This document shows positions 51,510-60,856 of a stretch of 64,000 nt of DNA, in pieces. Origin of the DNA: Bacteroides sp. Lineage in GTDB: Bacteria > Bacteroidota > Bacteroidia > Bacteroidales > Bacteroidaceae. The notes under the pieces were generated by a model, which searched no databases, was not told the origin of the DNA, and saw nothing but the letters and a program-made list of their open reading frames with translations. Position 1 is the first letter of the stretch, and each line of letters starts with the position of its first letter. The DNA lies in NCBI GenBank assembly GCA_019416685.1, contig DXWV01000024.1, positions 41,949 through 105,948 on the forward strand, in the 5' to 3' direction. A program made the translations under genes and the position numbers.

Positions 51510-53309
51510 TTATTTAGCAGGTCTGCTGGGTATTTTCTCAAAAATAGCTTTGATGCGTTTCATATCCATTTTGGGGCGACGGTCGTAGTAGTAAACGCCA
51601 TTCTTCTCCTGTTCCACGTCCGTCAGCTGTGTATAGCAGAAACCGCATACGTGTTTTGAGGCAATCAAGGCATCGATCTGTCCTTCAAGACGTTCGTAGA
51701 AGGCCTCTTCATCGGCAGGCATTCCGCCATAGCCCCATGAATTGTTGCGGTCTTTGGCTGCCATCCAGCCAATACCGCCAAACTCATCCAGCATATAAGG
51801 TTGTCCTTCATATACAGCCAGGTATTTTTTGTCCCGTGCATTGCGATAAGGCTCTTGTCCCTCTACCATTTTCAGTTCATCAATCAGTTTCTCTTTCTCT
51901 TGTGTATAGTTGTGCACGCTCCAGATGTCTGTCAGCACATGATTGTCACCACTGGCATCGTTTACCGGGCGGGTAGGGTCAATGGCTTTTGTGATGTGAT
52001 ATATATCCTGAATCAATCGTACATACGTATCGGGACCACCACCCCAGGTCTCGTTAAAAGGAGTCCACGTAACCAGTGACGGGTGATTACGGTCGCGTAC
52101 AACTACTTCGCTCCATTCGCCGATAAAATTGCGTACAGCCAGTTCATTGTTTACGTCCGAACCCCAGCTTGCCGATTCTCCCCAGGTGATGTAACCCAAC
52201 TTGTCTGCCCAGTAGAAATATCTTTCTTCAAAAACCTTCTGATGTAAGCGCGCACCGTTGAAACCGGCTTCTTTTCCCAGTTGGATGTCATGTTTTAGTG
52301 CTTCATCTGTCGGTGCAGTCCATATCCCTTCGGGGTAATATCCCTGATCGAGTACAAGACGCTGGTAGTAAGGTTCATTGTTTAAGTAAAAGAGTCCGTT
52401 GGCAGTATGTACTTTGCGCATGCCTGCATAAGACTTTACTTCATCTATGAGGTTGCCTTGTACGTCCTTAACACGATAAATAATGTCATATAAGTAAGGA
52501 GTCTCGGGCGTCCATAACTTCATGTTTTTTACGGGTAGAACAATAGTAGCACTATTGGCACAGGTCACTGTCTTTTTGCCTACTGCCTTTTGTCCGTCCA
52601 TAAGGGTTACCTCGAGGGTTCCATTGGATTCGTTATAGAATTCTGGTTCTATAATGAGTTGCTTCTGGTCAATATCCGGTCGGATAACTGCTGTTTTCAG
52701 TCCTGCCGGAGCTACGGCTTCCAGCCATACTGTCTGCCAGATTCCGGTGACACGGGTATAGGAACATCCACCGGACTGAAAATTATTACATTGTTTACCT
52801 ATTGTCTGCAAACCCGAACGCTGATCATCTCTTACGAATACAACCAGATTGTAGTTTTGTCCGGGTTTTACGAAACGGGTCAGATTTATACTGAATGAAG
52901 AGCTTCCGCCAAAGTGCCGCCCGATGAACTGGCCATCGATAAATATTTCAGCCAGATAATCTACAGCACCGAAGTTGAGGAATATTTTCTTTCCATCCCA
53001 GTTTGCGGGGATGGAGATTTGCTTCTGATACCACATTTGATTGATGAAGTCCGTATGTTCCACGCCGGATAGTTTGCTTTCGGGACAGAAAGGGACTGTA
53101 ATGTTCTGTGCAAATCTTTCGGACTTCTGTAGTTGGCGGTCTTTACCGGAGTTACCGAAGTCGAACTGGAAAGTCCAGGTTCCGTTCAAATTAATCCATT
53201 CGGTTCGTTCAAATTGCGGACGGGGGTATTCCGGTCGTGGTGTGTTATTACTAAATCCACTGTAAGTGTTCATAAGAAGTAGCAATGCTGCTATCCAAAG
53301 TTTGTTCAT
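51510..53309 (-). CDS. GH2 glycoside hydrolase
   Basis: Secreted (signal peptide about 1-20) retaining glycosidase of family GH2: N-terminal jelly-roll sugar-binding domain (about 30-200), immunoglobulin-like domain and TIM barrel with acid/base Glu420 (FNETWGG) and nucleophile Glu509 (DEFGGIGW). The substrate is not shown by motifs: beta-mannosidase, beta-galactosidase and beta-glucuronidase-like members share them. Company with GH38, GH76 and GH125 favours mannan or N-glycan material. Length 599 is short for LacZ and resembles the smaller Bacteroides GH2 group. Confidence 0.88.
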   Translation of the reverse strand: MNKLWIAALLLLMNTYSGFSNNTPRPEYPRPQFERTEWINLNGTWTFQFDFGNSGKDRQLQKSERFAQNITVPFCPESKLSGVEHTDFINQMWYQKQISIPANWDGKKIFLNFGAVDYLAEIFIDGQFIGRHFGGSSSFSINLTRFVKPGQNYNLVVFVRDDQRSGLQTIGKQCNNFQSGGCSYTRVTGIWQTVWLEAVAPAGLKTAVIRPDIDQKQLIIEPEFYNESNGTLEVTLMDGQKAVGKKTVTCANSATIVLPVKNMKLWTPETPYLYDIIYRVKDVQGNLIDEVKSYAGMRKVHTANGLFYLNNEPYYQRLVLDQGYYPEGIWTAPTDEALKHDIQLGKEAGFNGARLHQKVFEERYFYWADKLGYITWGESASWGSDVNNELAVRNFIGEWSEVVVRDRNHPSLVTWTPFNETWGGGPDTYVRLIQDIYHITKAIDPTRPVNDASGDNHVLTDIWSVHNYTQEKEKLIDELKMVEGQEPYRNARDKKYLAVYEGQPYMLDEFGGIGWMAAKDRNNSWGYGGMPADEEAFYERLEGQIDALIASKHVCGFCYTQLTDVEQEKNGVYYYDRRPKMDMKRIKAIFEKIPSRPAK

Positions 53310-53335
53310 GGCCTTTTTGTTAGTTTATTAGGGTT

Positions 53336-53620
53336 TTACTCTTTTATGTTTGGGAAAATAAAGATTCTTAACCGGGCAGCGCTCATTGGTATAAGCGTTA
53401 TCTCTTTACCCATTATACTTCCTACCGGAGCTTTATAAAGTTTGAGGGATTCAATGGAGAGCCGGTTACCGAAACAGTTCACATTTGTATGTGTATGGTC
53501 CGGCTGGTCTTTTATGGGAATCTCTTCTTGTCGTGTTTCACCGGATGTATATGATGTTAGTGTGCCTGCTAAAATCGATACACCGGTGAAAAGTTGTGTG
53601 AGTCTTGTAACGGTATTCAT
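53336..53620 (-). pseudogene. Possible remnant of a secreted glycoside hydrolase
   Basis: The 94-residue frame has a signal-peptide-like start (MNTVTRLTQLFTGVSILAG) followed by about 60 residues ending KEITLIPMSAARLRIFIFPNIKE. That ending is what one finds at the C-terminus of larger secreted Bacteroides hydrolases, where a beta-sandwich closes with LIPxxAxRLRIxxFP. No catalytic domain is left. An internal deletion joining the two ends is the likely history; a genuine small secreted protein cannot be excluded. It is the first gene of the minus-strand operon, 26 bp before GH2. Confidence 0.45.
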
Positions 53621-53666
53621 GTTTTTCTTTTAGGTTCTATGATACAAATATGCGAGAAAACGAAGA

Positions 53667-53674
53667 CAAATGTA
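53667..53674 (-). promoter_or_regulatory. Candidate -7 box of the mannan operon
   Basis: Minus-strand TACATTTG matches TAnnTTTG about 47-54 nt before the ATG at 53620. No second candidate with a -33 partner was found in the 285-bp divergent spacer. Confidence 0.45.
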
Positions 53675-53905
53675 TGAAATAAATCATTCAATAAATCGCA
53701 GATATTGCCCAATGGCATTTCTTGTTACTTTTTTGGCAGAATAGGATACTTTTTTGCTACGTATTTACTATCTAAGCGCTTTTGTATTTGCTCGAAAAGG
53801 CTTTTCTTTGTGATATTCTAAAAGATATGTATTGCTATGAGAGGGCATAGTCGTTACTTATCTGTTTTCTATGATTGAATAAATAACTAACTTTAATTAC
53901 AGATT

Positions 53906-55372
53906 ATGACACCAAAACACTCGATGAAACTGGTTGGAGCCTGTACGGTTTCAGCAGCTTTGCTCTTTGCTTCTCCTGTTTTAGTATCCGGAAACAATTT
54001 GTCTGAACACGTTTGTGTAACAGATGCTATTCAGAAAGATAACCGTCCTAAACCGGCTGAACGTCTTTTCCGCTCTCAGGCGGTAGAGAATGAAATCATT
54101 CGTTTACAGAAACTTCTGAAAAATGCCCGGCTTGCCTGGATGTTTACCAACTGCTTTCCGAATACGCTCGATACTACTGTACATTTTCGTGAGGGTGAAG
54201 ATGGTAAAGCGGACACTTTTGTTTATACAGGTGATATTCATGCCATGTGGTTGCGCGACTCTGGTGCACAAGTATGGCCTTATGTACAGCTTGCCAACTC
54301 CGACCCGGAGTTGAAACGTATGCTTGCCGGTGTTATCAACCGCCAGTTTAAATGTATTATAATGGATCCCTATGCTAATGCTTTTAATGATGGTCCCGTA
54401 GGTGGGCACTGGATGAGCGACCTTACCGATATGAAACCTGAGTTACACGAACGTAAATGGGAGATAGACTCGTTGTGTTATCCTTTACGTCTGGCTTATC
54501 ACTACTGGCAGGTAACGGGTGATGCCGGTATTTTTGATGAAGAGTGGATACAGGCTATCACGAACATCCTGCGCACTTTCAAAGAACAGCAACGTAAGGA
54601 TGGAGTTGGTCCTTACAAATTTGAACGTAAAACAAACCGTGCATTAGATACGATGACCAATAACGGGCTGGGAAATCCGGTGAAGCCAGTAGGGCTGATT
54701 GCTTCTGCCTTCCGTCCCTCTGATGATGCTACCACGCTGCAATTCCTTGTACCTTCCAATTTCTTTGCTGTATCTTCGCTTCGTAAAGCGGCCGAGATAT
54801 TACAAACGGTCAATAAGAAACCGGAATTAGCAAAAGAATGCAGTGATCTTGCCAATGAAGTGGAGGCGGCTTTAAAGAAGTATGCGGTCTATAAGCATCC
54901 TAAATATGGTAAGATATATGCTTTTGAAGTAGATGGATTTGGTAATCACCTGTTGATGGACGATGCCAATGTACCCAGCCTGATAGCTATGCCTTATCTG
55001 GGAGATGTCAATGTAAATGATCCCATTTATCAAAATACCCGTCGTTTTGTGTGGAGTGAGGATAATCCTTATTTCTTTAGAGGCAAGGCAGGCGAAGGTA
55101 TAGGCGGGCCTCACATTGGTTATAATATGATATGGCCGATGAGTATCATGATGAAGGCTTTCACCAGTAAGAATGATGCAGAAATAAAGAGTTGTATCAA
55201 GATGTTGATGGATACTGATGCGGGCACAGGTTTTATGCACGAATCATTTCATAAGGATGATCCGAAGAACTTTACCCGCGCCTGGTTTGCCTGGCAGAAT
55301 ACTCTTTTTGGGGAATTGATTCTTAAACTTGTGAATGAGGGTAAAACAGACCTATTAAACAGTATAGAATAA
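53906..55372 (+). CDS. GH125 exo-alpha-1,6-mannosidase
   Basis: Inverting exo-alpha-1,6-mannosidase of family GH125 (formerly DUF1237). The 488-residue product has a signal peptide (about 1-28), TGDIHAMWLRDSGAQVWPYVQLA, IIMDPYANAFNDGP, KWEIDSLCYPLRLAYHYW and FHKDDPKNFTRAWFAWQNTLFGEL, all family landmarks. It removes alpha-1,6-linked mannose left by GH76. Divergent from the GH2/GH76/GH38 operon and followed after 10 bp by the aldose epimerase gene. No SusC/SusD pair lies in the locus. Confidence 0.95.
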   Translation: MTPKHSMKLVGACTVSAALLFASPVLVSGNNLSEHVCVTDAIQKDNRPKPAERLFRSQAVENEIIRLQKLLKNARLAWMFTNCFPNTLDTTVHFREGEDGKADTFVYTGDIHAMWLRDSGAQVWPYVQLANSDPELKRMLAGVINRQFKCIIMDPYANAFNDGPVGGHWMSDLTDMKPELHERKWEIDSLCYPLRLAYHYWQVTGDAGIFDEEWIQAITNILRTFKEQQRKDGVGPYKFERKTNRALDTMTNNGLGNPVKPVGLIASAFRPSDDATTLQFLVPSNFFAVSSLRKAAEILQTVNKKPELAKECSDLANEVEAALKKYAVYKHPKYGKIYAFEVDGFGNHLLMDDANVPSLIAMPYLGDVNVNDPIYQNTRRFVWSEDNPYFFRGKAGEGIGGPHIGYNMIWPMSIMMKAFTSKNDAEIKSCIKMLMDTDAGTGFMHESFHKDDPKNFTRAWFAWQNTLFGELILKLVNEGKTDLLNSIE

Positions 55373-55382
55373 TTAAGGAAGA

Positions 55383-56513
55383 ATGATGAAGAAAATTTCA
55401 GTGTGGACACTTTGTGCCCTTTTGTTGGCAGGTTGTGCCACTAATGAGAAAACAACCGGATCCGGTTTATTGCAGAGCAATTTTCAAACCGAAGTGGATG
55501 GTAAAAAGACTGATTTGTATGTACTTCGCAATGCTAACAACATGGAGGTATGTGTGACGAATTTCGGCGGACGTATTGTTTCTGTCAGGGTACCCGATAA
55601 AGAGGGAATTATGCGGGATGTAGTCCTTGGGTTTGATTCGATACAGGATTATATTACGATACCTTCGGACTTCGGAGCTTCTATCGGACGTTATGCCAAT
55701 CGTATCAATCAGGGACGATTCATGTTGGATAGTGTGGAATATGTTCTGCCTCGCAACAACTACGGACATTGCTTGCATGGCGGTCCAAAGGGATTCCAGT
55801 ACCGGGTATATGATGCCCGGCAGATTGGTCCGCAGGAGCTTGAACTGACCTATCTTGCCAAAGATGGTGAAGAAGGATTTCCCGGTAATATTACCTGCAA
55901 GGTGCTGATGACATTGACGGATGATAATGCCATTGATATTCGTTACGAGGCAGAGACGGATAAACCTACTATCGTTAATATGACCAATCATTCTTATTTC
56001 AACCTGGATGGAGATGCTGGCAGCAATGCGGAACATTTGCTTACGATTGATGCCGATTACTATACCCCGGTGGATAGTACCTTTATGACTTCCGGTGAGA
56101 TTGCTCCGGTAGAAGGTACTCCGATGGATTTTCGTTCACCTACTCCGGTGGGAGCACGTATCAACAACTTTGACTTCGTGCAGTTAAAGAATGGAAACGG
56201 TTATGATCATAACTGGGTATTGAATACAAAAGGGGATGTTACCCGCAAGTGTGCTACCCTTCAATCTCCAAAGACAGGTATCATCCTGGATGTTTATACT
56301 AACGAGCCCGGTATACAGGTTTATGCTGGTAACTTCCTGGATGGAACAGTGAAAGGTAAGAAAGGGATTGTATACAATCAGCGTGCTTCTGTTTGTCTTG
56401 AAACACAGAAGTATCCGGATACTCCGAATAAACCCGAATGGCCTTCGGCAGTACTACGTCCCGGCGAAAAATACAATAGTCATTGTATCTTTAAATTCTC
56501 GGTAGATAAATAG
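55383..56513 (+). CDS. Aldose 1-epimerase, lipoprotein
   Basis: Galactose mutarotase family enzyme that interconverts alpha and beta anomers of released sugars. The 376-residue product starts MMKKISVWTLCALLLAGCAT with a lipobox, so it should sit in the periplasm or outer membrane. GRYANRINQGRF and HCLHGGPKGF with catalytic His, TNHSYFNL with the second His and SVCLETQKYPD with the catalytic Glu are all kept. Its position after GH125 indicates use with mannose or mannobiose. The sugar specificity cannot be told from the sequence. Confidence 0.92.
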   Translation: MMKKISVWTLCALLLAGCATNEKTTGSGLLQSNFQTEVDGKKTDLYVLRNANNMEVCVTNFGGRIVSVRVPDKEGIMRDVVLGFDSIQDYITIPSDFGASIGRYANRINQGRFMLDSVEYVLPRNNYGHCLHGGPKGFQYRVYDARQIGPQELELTYLAKDGEEGFPGNITCKVLMTLTDDNAIDIRYEAETDKPTIVNMTNHSYFNLDGDAGSNAEHLLTIDADYYTPVDSTFMTSGEIAPVEGTPMDFRSPTPVGARINNFDFVQLKNGNGYDHNWVLNTKGDVTRKCATLQSPKTGIILDVYTNEPGIQVYAGNFLDGTVKGKKGIVYNQRASVCLETQKYPDTPNKPEWPSAVLRPGEKYNSHCIFKFSVDK

Positions 56514-56516
56514 TGA

Positions 56517-57647
56517 TCAGATAACCTCGCTCTTCAACCATTTACCCATAAAGCGGTCGTAAACGATGTAGCCTTTTGAGGTCTTATACAACAATTCTTT
56601 GTTGAGTAACGATTTCAAGGCTACATTTACGCTACTGGGTGTTTTCAGGTTGTATTTCTTAATAAATTCGCTTGAATTGACACTTTGCGCACAGTCCTCC
56701 ATGGCAACGGCTTTCAACAGATTTACTTGATTGTTGGTTAGTAATACCAGATTATTTTGATATACTGATTCTTGCTCTTCCAGAATATTACTCACAGTTT
56801 GGTCTACCCTCTCCTTATTAATAGTTTTATAGCTTGTTTCGTAGAGCCTGTTCAGAATTGTTTGTATATACCAGGTATGTCCGTCTTCCAGATCATAAAT
56901 GTAAGAAAATATCTCTTTCGGGAGTTCTCTTTCTGCTTTTTCGAAGAATCTCGAAGCAAACTGATAATAAGCTTCTTCCGGAATCTCTTTCAGGACCATC
57001 ATTTGAGTACTTTGGTAGAAAGGTCGCTTGCCCGAAGTGAACATTTCCTCCATAACATGCTTCTTACTACCGGAAAAAATGAAATGTACATTAGGTATAA
57101 ACTGAATGTAAGATCGTAACAGTGCTTCTACTCCCTTTTCCGGATATTCTGTTATCTGCTGAAACTCATCAATGGCAAGATAACAACGTTTCCCGGAGTC
57201 TTTTATATAGTCGAATATCTCTTTTAATGTTTGCTCTGATTGCTCCGGTAGAAAATCGAGTGTTACGGTTGGTGTTCCGGTCCTCTCATCTGCACTGATT
57301 ACCGGGCGGCAACTTTTAAAGAAAGACATCAGCTTTCTGAGTGCACTCTGTGACAATGTATCCAATTCTCCCAGCACTGTCTTTGCCAATAATTGGACGA
57401 ATGCTTTTAAGTCACGGGTAGAGTAGATGTCCATATAAAAGCAGAATATTTTTTTTTCCTGCTCTGCCATATTGTGAAACACATTTTTGATAAGACCGGT
57501 TTTACCCATGCGTCGGGGAGCAATGAGGGTAAGGTTTCGCTCATTGTTCAAAGCCGATATGATCTTTTGAGTTTCAGTCTCTCTGTCGCAAAAGTATGCC
57601 GGGCTATGATAGCCGTAAACTAAAAAGGGATTATTCGGTTTCATCAT
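56517..57647 (-). CDS. AAA-type ATPase (archaeal-ATPase-like)
   Basis: The 376-residue product has Walker A (APRRMGKTGLIKNVF, about 41-55), Walker B (CYLAIDEFQQI, about 145-155) and a C-terminal winged-helix part (LKAVAMEDCAQSVNSSEFIKKYN, SSVNVALKSLLNKELL). It belongs to the group of ATPases with an N-terminal GYHSPAYFCDRE segment that are common and uncharacterised in Bacteroidales. The frame opens 22 codons earlier (57713), but MMKPNNPFLVYGYHSP at 57647 is the family start. Single gene convergent with the epimerase gene, ending 4 bp from it. Confidence 0.85.
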   Translation of the reverse strand: MMKPNNPFLVYGYHSPAYFCDRETETQKIISALNNERNLTLIAPRRMGKTGLIKNVFHNMAEQEKKIFCFYMDIYSTRDLKAFVQLLAKTVLGELDTLSQSALRKLMSFFKSCRPVISADERTGTPTVTLDFLPEQSEQTLKEIFDYIKDSGKRCYLAIDEFQQITEYPEKGVEALLRSYIQFIPNVHFIFSGSKKHVMEEMFTSGKRPFYQSTQMMVLKEIPEEAYYQFASRFFEKAERELPKEIFSYIYDLEDGHTWYIQTILNRLYETSYKTINKERVDQTVSNILEEQESVYQNNLVLLTNNQVNLLKAVAMEDCAQSVNSSEFIKKYNLKTPSSVNVALKSLLNKELLYKTSKGYIVYDRFMGKWLKSEVI

Positions 57648-57661
57648 AATTACATGTTTTA

Positions 57662-57682
57662 CGTTACATATTTTGTGTAACG
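57662..57682 (-). promoter_or_regulatory. Inverted repeat before the ATPase gene
   Basis: CGTTACA-TATTTTG-TGTAACG is a perfect 7-bp inverted repeat, 15-35 nt before the ATG. The spacing and symmetry suit an operator, including self-regulation, but no other copy was found in the window. Confidence 0.4.
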
Positions 57683-57825
57683 CAAAATACGTAATAAGTT
57701 TTTGGATACGCAACCTTTTCTCTTCCTTTATTCATTTTTCCTTAAAATTAAAAAATGAAAAACACCTCAAGTAAATATCACTTGCATATATAAAGAGTAT
57801 ATCTTTATCCAAATCTAACTGATGT

Positions 57826-58893
57826 TTAAAGACTTAATCCATCCAGCAATTCCAGATATAGCCCTATTGCCTCTTCCATCTCCTTTAGCATCACATATTC
57901 GTCTGCTGTATGTGAACGGGATGAACGTCCCGGCCCTATTTTAACTGATGGGAACGGCATCAGTGCCTGATCTGAAAGAGTAGGGGAACCAAAAGGTGCC
58001 CGTCCTAATTTGATGGCCTTTTGAACAAAAGGATGTTTCTCTTCGATGCGTGAGGAGTTCAGACGGAAGGAACGTGCTTCGGCCTTACAACTAATATGCT
58101 TTTGTATTTCGGCAAACAGTTCTTCGTTAGAGTATAACTCATTGCTTCGCACATCTACTACAAATGTACAGCGGTCCGGAACCACATTGTGCTGTGTGCC
58201 GGCATTGATCACCGTAACACTCATCTTGACCGGACCTAACAAAGGAGATTCCTTCTTGAAACGGTAGTCGCGAAACCAGGCAATGTCATCCAGTACTTTG
58301 TAAATAGCATTGTCACCTTCGTTGCGGGCAGCATGTCCTGCTTTTCCGGTGGCAGTGACATCCAGTACCATAAGACCTTTTTCGGCGATGGCGGGTTGCA
58401 TTTCGGTGGGTTCGCCCACAATAGCAAATGAAATAGGGGGAAGACCTTTCAATACACTCTCGATACCTTCCTTGCCAGATACCTCTTCTTCGCAAGAAGC
58501 AAGGTAAATAAGGTTGTATGATTGCTCCGTTCTACATAGTTGCAGGAACACCTGTAATAACGTTACTACACTGGCACCGGCATCATTGCTGCCTAACCCA
58601 TAGAGCTTTCCGTTTTCTTCTCGTGGAGTGAAAGGGTCTTTGCGCCAACCGTTTACGGGTTTTACGGTGTCAATGTGCGAGTTGAGTAGAATAGTGGGTT
58701 TCTTCAAATCAAACATCGGGCTAAGACACCAAATGTTGTTGCCTTTACGTCCGGTAGTCATGCCTTCTGCTTCAATGTAATTTTGCAGATAGTCAGCAGC
58801 CTGAGTTTCTTCACGGCTGATTGAGGGGATGGCTATAAGCGACTTAAGCAGGCTTACGGCCTCCGTTGTCAGATAAGATACGTCATATTTCAT
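57826..58893 (-). CDS. M20 deacylase (acetylornithine-deacetylase-like)
   Basis: Cytoplasmic zinc deacylase of the M20/ArgE/DapE family. The 355-residue product has LLNSHIDTVKPVNGW (His and Asp of the metal site), GLGSNDAGASVV (bridging Asp), ASCEEEVSGKEG (general base Glu and a ligand) and TLSDQALM plus SRSHTADEYV at the end. In Bacteroidales, arginine synthesis uses N-succinyl-ornithine, so the substrate may be acetyl- or succinyl-ornithine or citrulline. A -7 box (58898-58905) lies only 5 nt before the ATG, giving an almost leaderless transcript. Confidence 0.85.
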   Translation of the reverse strand: MKYDVSYLTTEAVSLLKSLIAIPSISREETQAADYLQNYIEAEGMTTGRKGNNIWCLSPMFDLKKPTILLNSHIDTVKPVNGWRKDPFTPREENGKLYGLGSNDAGASVVTLLQVFLQLCRTEQSYNLIYLASCEEEVSGKEGIESVLKGLPPISFAIVGEPTEMQPAIAEKGLMVLDVTATGKAGHAARNEGDNAIYKVLDDIAWFRDYRFKKESPLLGPVKMSVTVINAGTQHNVVPDRCTFVVDVRSNELYSNEELFAEIQKHISCKAEARSFRLNSSRIEEKHPFVQKAIKLGRAPFGSPTLSDQALMPFPSVKIGPGRSSRSHTADEYVMLKEMEEAIGLYLELLDGLSL

Positions 58894-58897
58894 GGTG

Positions 58898-58905
58898 CAA
58901 ACTTA
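58898..58905 (-). promoter_or_regulatory. Candidate -7 box for the M20 gene
   Basis: Minus-strand TAAGTTTG matches TAnnTTTG just 5 nt ahead of the ATG, so transcription would begin at or very near the start codon. It is divergent from the -7 box of the synthetase gene, 50 bp away. Confidence 0.5.
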
Positions 58906-58947
58906 CTGATAATTATTGAAAAAGGCGATAGTTTCAAATAAAACTAA

Positions 58948-58955
58948 TATCTTTG
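58948..58955 (+). promoter_or_regulatory. Candidate -7 box for the acyl-CoA synthetase
   Basis: TATCTTTG matches the -7 consensus about 28 nt before the ATG at 58983. Confidence 0.55.
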
Positions 58956-58982
58956 CCCTATATTTACTAACAACAAATAGAT

Positions 58983-60791
58983 ATGATTGAACATCATTTA
59001 TCTGTCTTGGTTCATCGCCAGGCCCAAAAGTATGGCGATAAGACAGCGCTTCGATATCGTGATTACCAGACAGCACAATGGATTCCTATCTCCTGGAATC
59101 AGTTTTCAGAAACCGTAAAACAAGCCGCCAATTCTCTTGTTGCACTTGGTGTGGAGGAAGAAGAAAATATCGGTATTTTTTCGCAAAACAAGCCGGAATG
59201 TCTTTTTGTGGATTTTGCAGCATTTGCTAATCGTGCAGTGACTATTCCGCTTTACGCCACCAGTTCTCCTGCACAGGCGCAATACATTATTAATGATGCA
59301 CAGATACGTTTCTTGTTTGTGGGCGAACAGTTTCAGTATGATGCTGCCTTTAGCATATTTGGTTTCTGTCCGTCGTTACAGCAGATTATTATTTTCGACC
59401 GTGATGTGGTGAAAGATCCCCGTGATGTGTCGTCTATTTATTATGATGAATTTTTGGCAATGGGTGAAGGGTTACCCCACAATGAGGTGGTGGAAGAGCG
59501 AACTTCACGTGCTTCAGAAGATGACCTGGCTAATATTCTCTATACTTCCGGTACAACGGGTGAGCCGAAAGGGGTAATGCTGCATCACTCTTGTCTCCTT
59601 GAAGCTTTCCGGATTCATGATATTCGCCTGGTGGATATGTCGGATGAAGATGTATCTATGAACTTCCTGCCGCTTACCCATGTGTTTGAGAAAGCATGGA
59701 GTTATCTTTGCATCTATAAGGGAGTACAGATTTGTATTAACCTCCGTCCTGCCGATATTCAGATGACAATCAAGGAGATCCGCCCCACGCTAATGTGTAG
59801 TGTTCCCCGTTTCTGGGAGAAGGTGTATGCGGGTGTACAGGAAAAGATTGCCGAGACGACAGGTATCAAAAAAACACTGATGATGGATGCTATCCGTGTT
59901 GGCAGAATACACAATATTGACTATGTACGTCAGGGAAAGACTCCGCCGTTGATGCTTCATTTGAAATATAAGTTTTACGAGAAAACAATTTATTCATTGC
60001 TGAAGAAGACGATTGGTATTGAAAATGGTAATTTCTTTCCGACTGCCGGTGCGGCAGTGCCCGATGAAATTTGTGAGTTCGTTCATTCTGTGGGTATTAA
60101 TATGCTGGTAGGTTATGGATTGACAGAATCTACGGCTACCGTTTCTTGTACTTCCAAAACGGGTTATGATATTGGTTCAGTAGGTCAGTTGATGCCGGAT
60201 GTAGAAGTGAAGATAGGAGAAGATAATGAGATTCTGCTGCGTGGAAAGACTATCACAAAAGGATATTATAAGAAGGCGGAAGCTACCGCAGCTACCATTG
60301 ATGCTGATGGTTGGTTTCATACGGGTGATGCCGGATACTTTAAGAACGGGCAGTTGTACCTGACGGAGCGTATCAAAGATTTGTTTAAGACATCCAATGG
60401 TAAGTACATTGCTCCGCAAGCTCTTGAAACAAAGTTGGTCATTGACCGATATATCGATCAGATTGCTATTATTGCCGATCAGCGTAAGTTTGTATCTGCG
60501 TTGATTGTTCCGGTATATGGCTTTGTGAAAGACTACGCCAAAGAGAAAGGTATTGAATATAAGGATATGGAAGAATTGTTGCAGCATCCCAAGATTGTAG
60601 GATTGTTCCGTGCCCGTATTGATACCTTGCAGCAACAATTTGCTAATTATGAACAGATAAAGCGCTTTACACTCTTGCCCGAACCGTTCAGTATGGAAAA
60701 GGGTGAGTTGACAAATACATTGAAACTAAAACGTCCGGTGGTAGCCAAAAACTACAAAGAGATGATAGATAAGATGTACGAGGAGAGTTGA
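58983..60791 (+). CDS. Long-chain acyl-CoA synthetase
   Basis: AMP-forming ligase that activates fatty acids to acyl-CoA via acyl-AMP. The 602-residue product has the P-loop YTSGTTGEPKGVM at 187-199, LPLTHVFEK, GYGLTEST and the C-terminal YLTERIKDLFKTSNGKYI hinge with the catalytic lysine region. Length and YGLTEST fit the FadD15-like group. The last codons and stop overlap the left arm of a terminator. The gene is convergent with the M16 protease. Confidence 0.92.
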   Translation: MIEHHLSVLVHRQAQKYGDKTALRYRDYQTAQWIPISWNQFSETVKQAANSLVALGVEEEENIGIFSQNKPECLFVDFAAFANRAVTIPLYATSSPAQAQYIINDAQIRFLFVGEQFQYDAAFSIFGFCPSLQQIIIFDRDVVKDPRDVSSIYYDEFLAMGEGLPHNEVVEERTSRASEDDLANILYTSGTTGEPKGVMLHHSCLLEAFRIHDIRLVDMSDEDVSMNFLPLTHVFEKAWSYLCIYKGVQICINLRPADIQMTIKEIRPTLMCSVPRFWEKVYAGVQEKIAETTGIKKTLMMDAIRVGRIHNIDYVRQGKTPPLMLHLKYKFYEKTIYSLLKKTIGIENGNFFPTAGAAVPDEICEFVHSVGINMLVGYGLTESTATVSCTSKTGYDIGSVGQLMPDVEVKIGEDNEILLRGKTITKGYYKKAEATAATIDADGWFHTGDAGYFKNGQLYLTERIKDLFKTSNGKYIAPQALETKLVIDRYIDQIAIIADQRKFVSALIVPVYGFVKDYAKEKGIEYKDMEELLQHPKIVGLFRARIDTLQQQFANYEQIKRFTLLPEPFSMEKGELTNTLKLKRPVVAKNYKEMIDKMYEES

Positions 60792-60793
60792 AA

Positions 60794-60852
60794 GTTGAGA
60801 GTTGAAAGTTACTATGCAGCTTGATAGCGCAGCCTAACTTTCAACTCTCAAC
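60794..60852. terminator. Bidirectional terminator with 17-bp stem
   Basis: GTTGAGAGTTGAAAGTT (60794-60810) pairs perfectly with AACTTTCAACTCTCAAC (60836-60852) around a 25-nt loop. The arms are made of AGTTGAA/AGTTGAG heptads and begin 3 nt after the synthetase stop codon; the M16 gene ends at 60857. Confidence 0.75.
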
Positions 60853-60856
60853 TAAA

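Noticed and set aside
55467..56036. 189-codon minus-strand frame opposite the epimerase gene
   Set aside because: Antisense to catalytic motifs of the epimerase; no domain.
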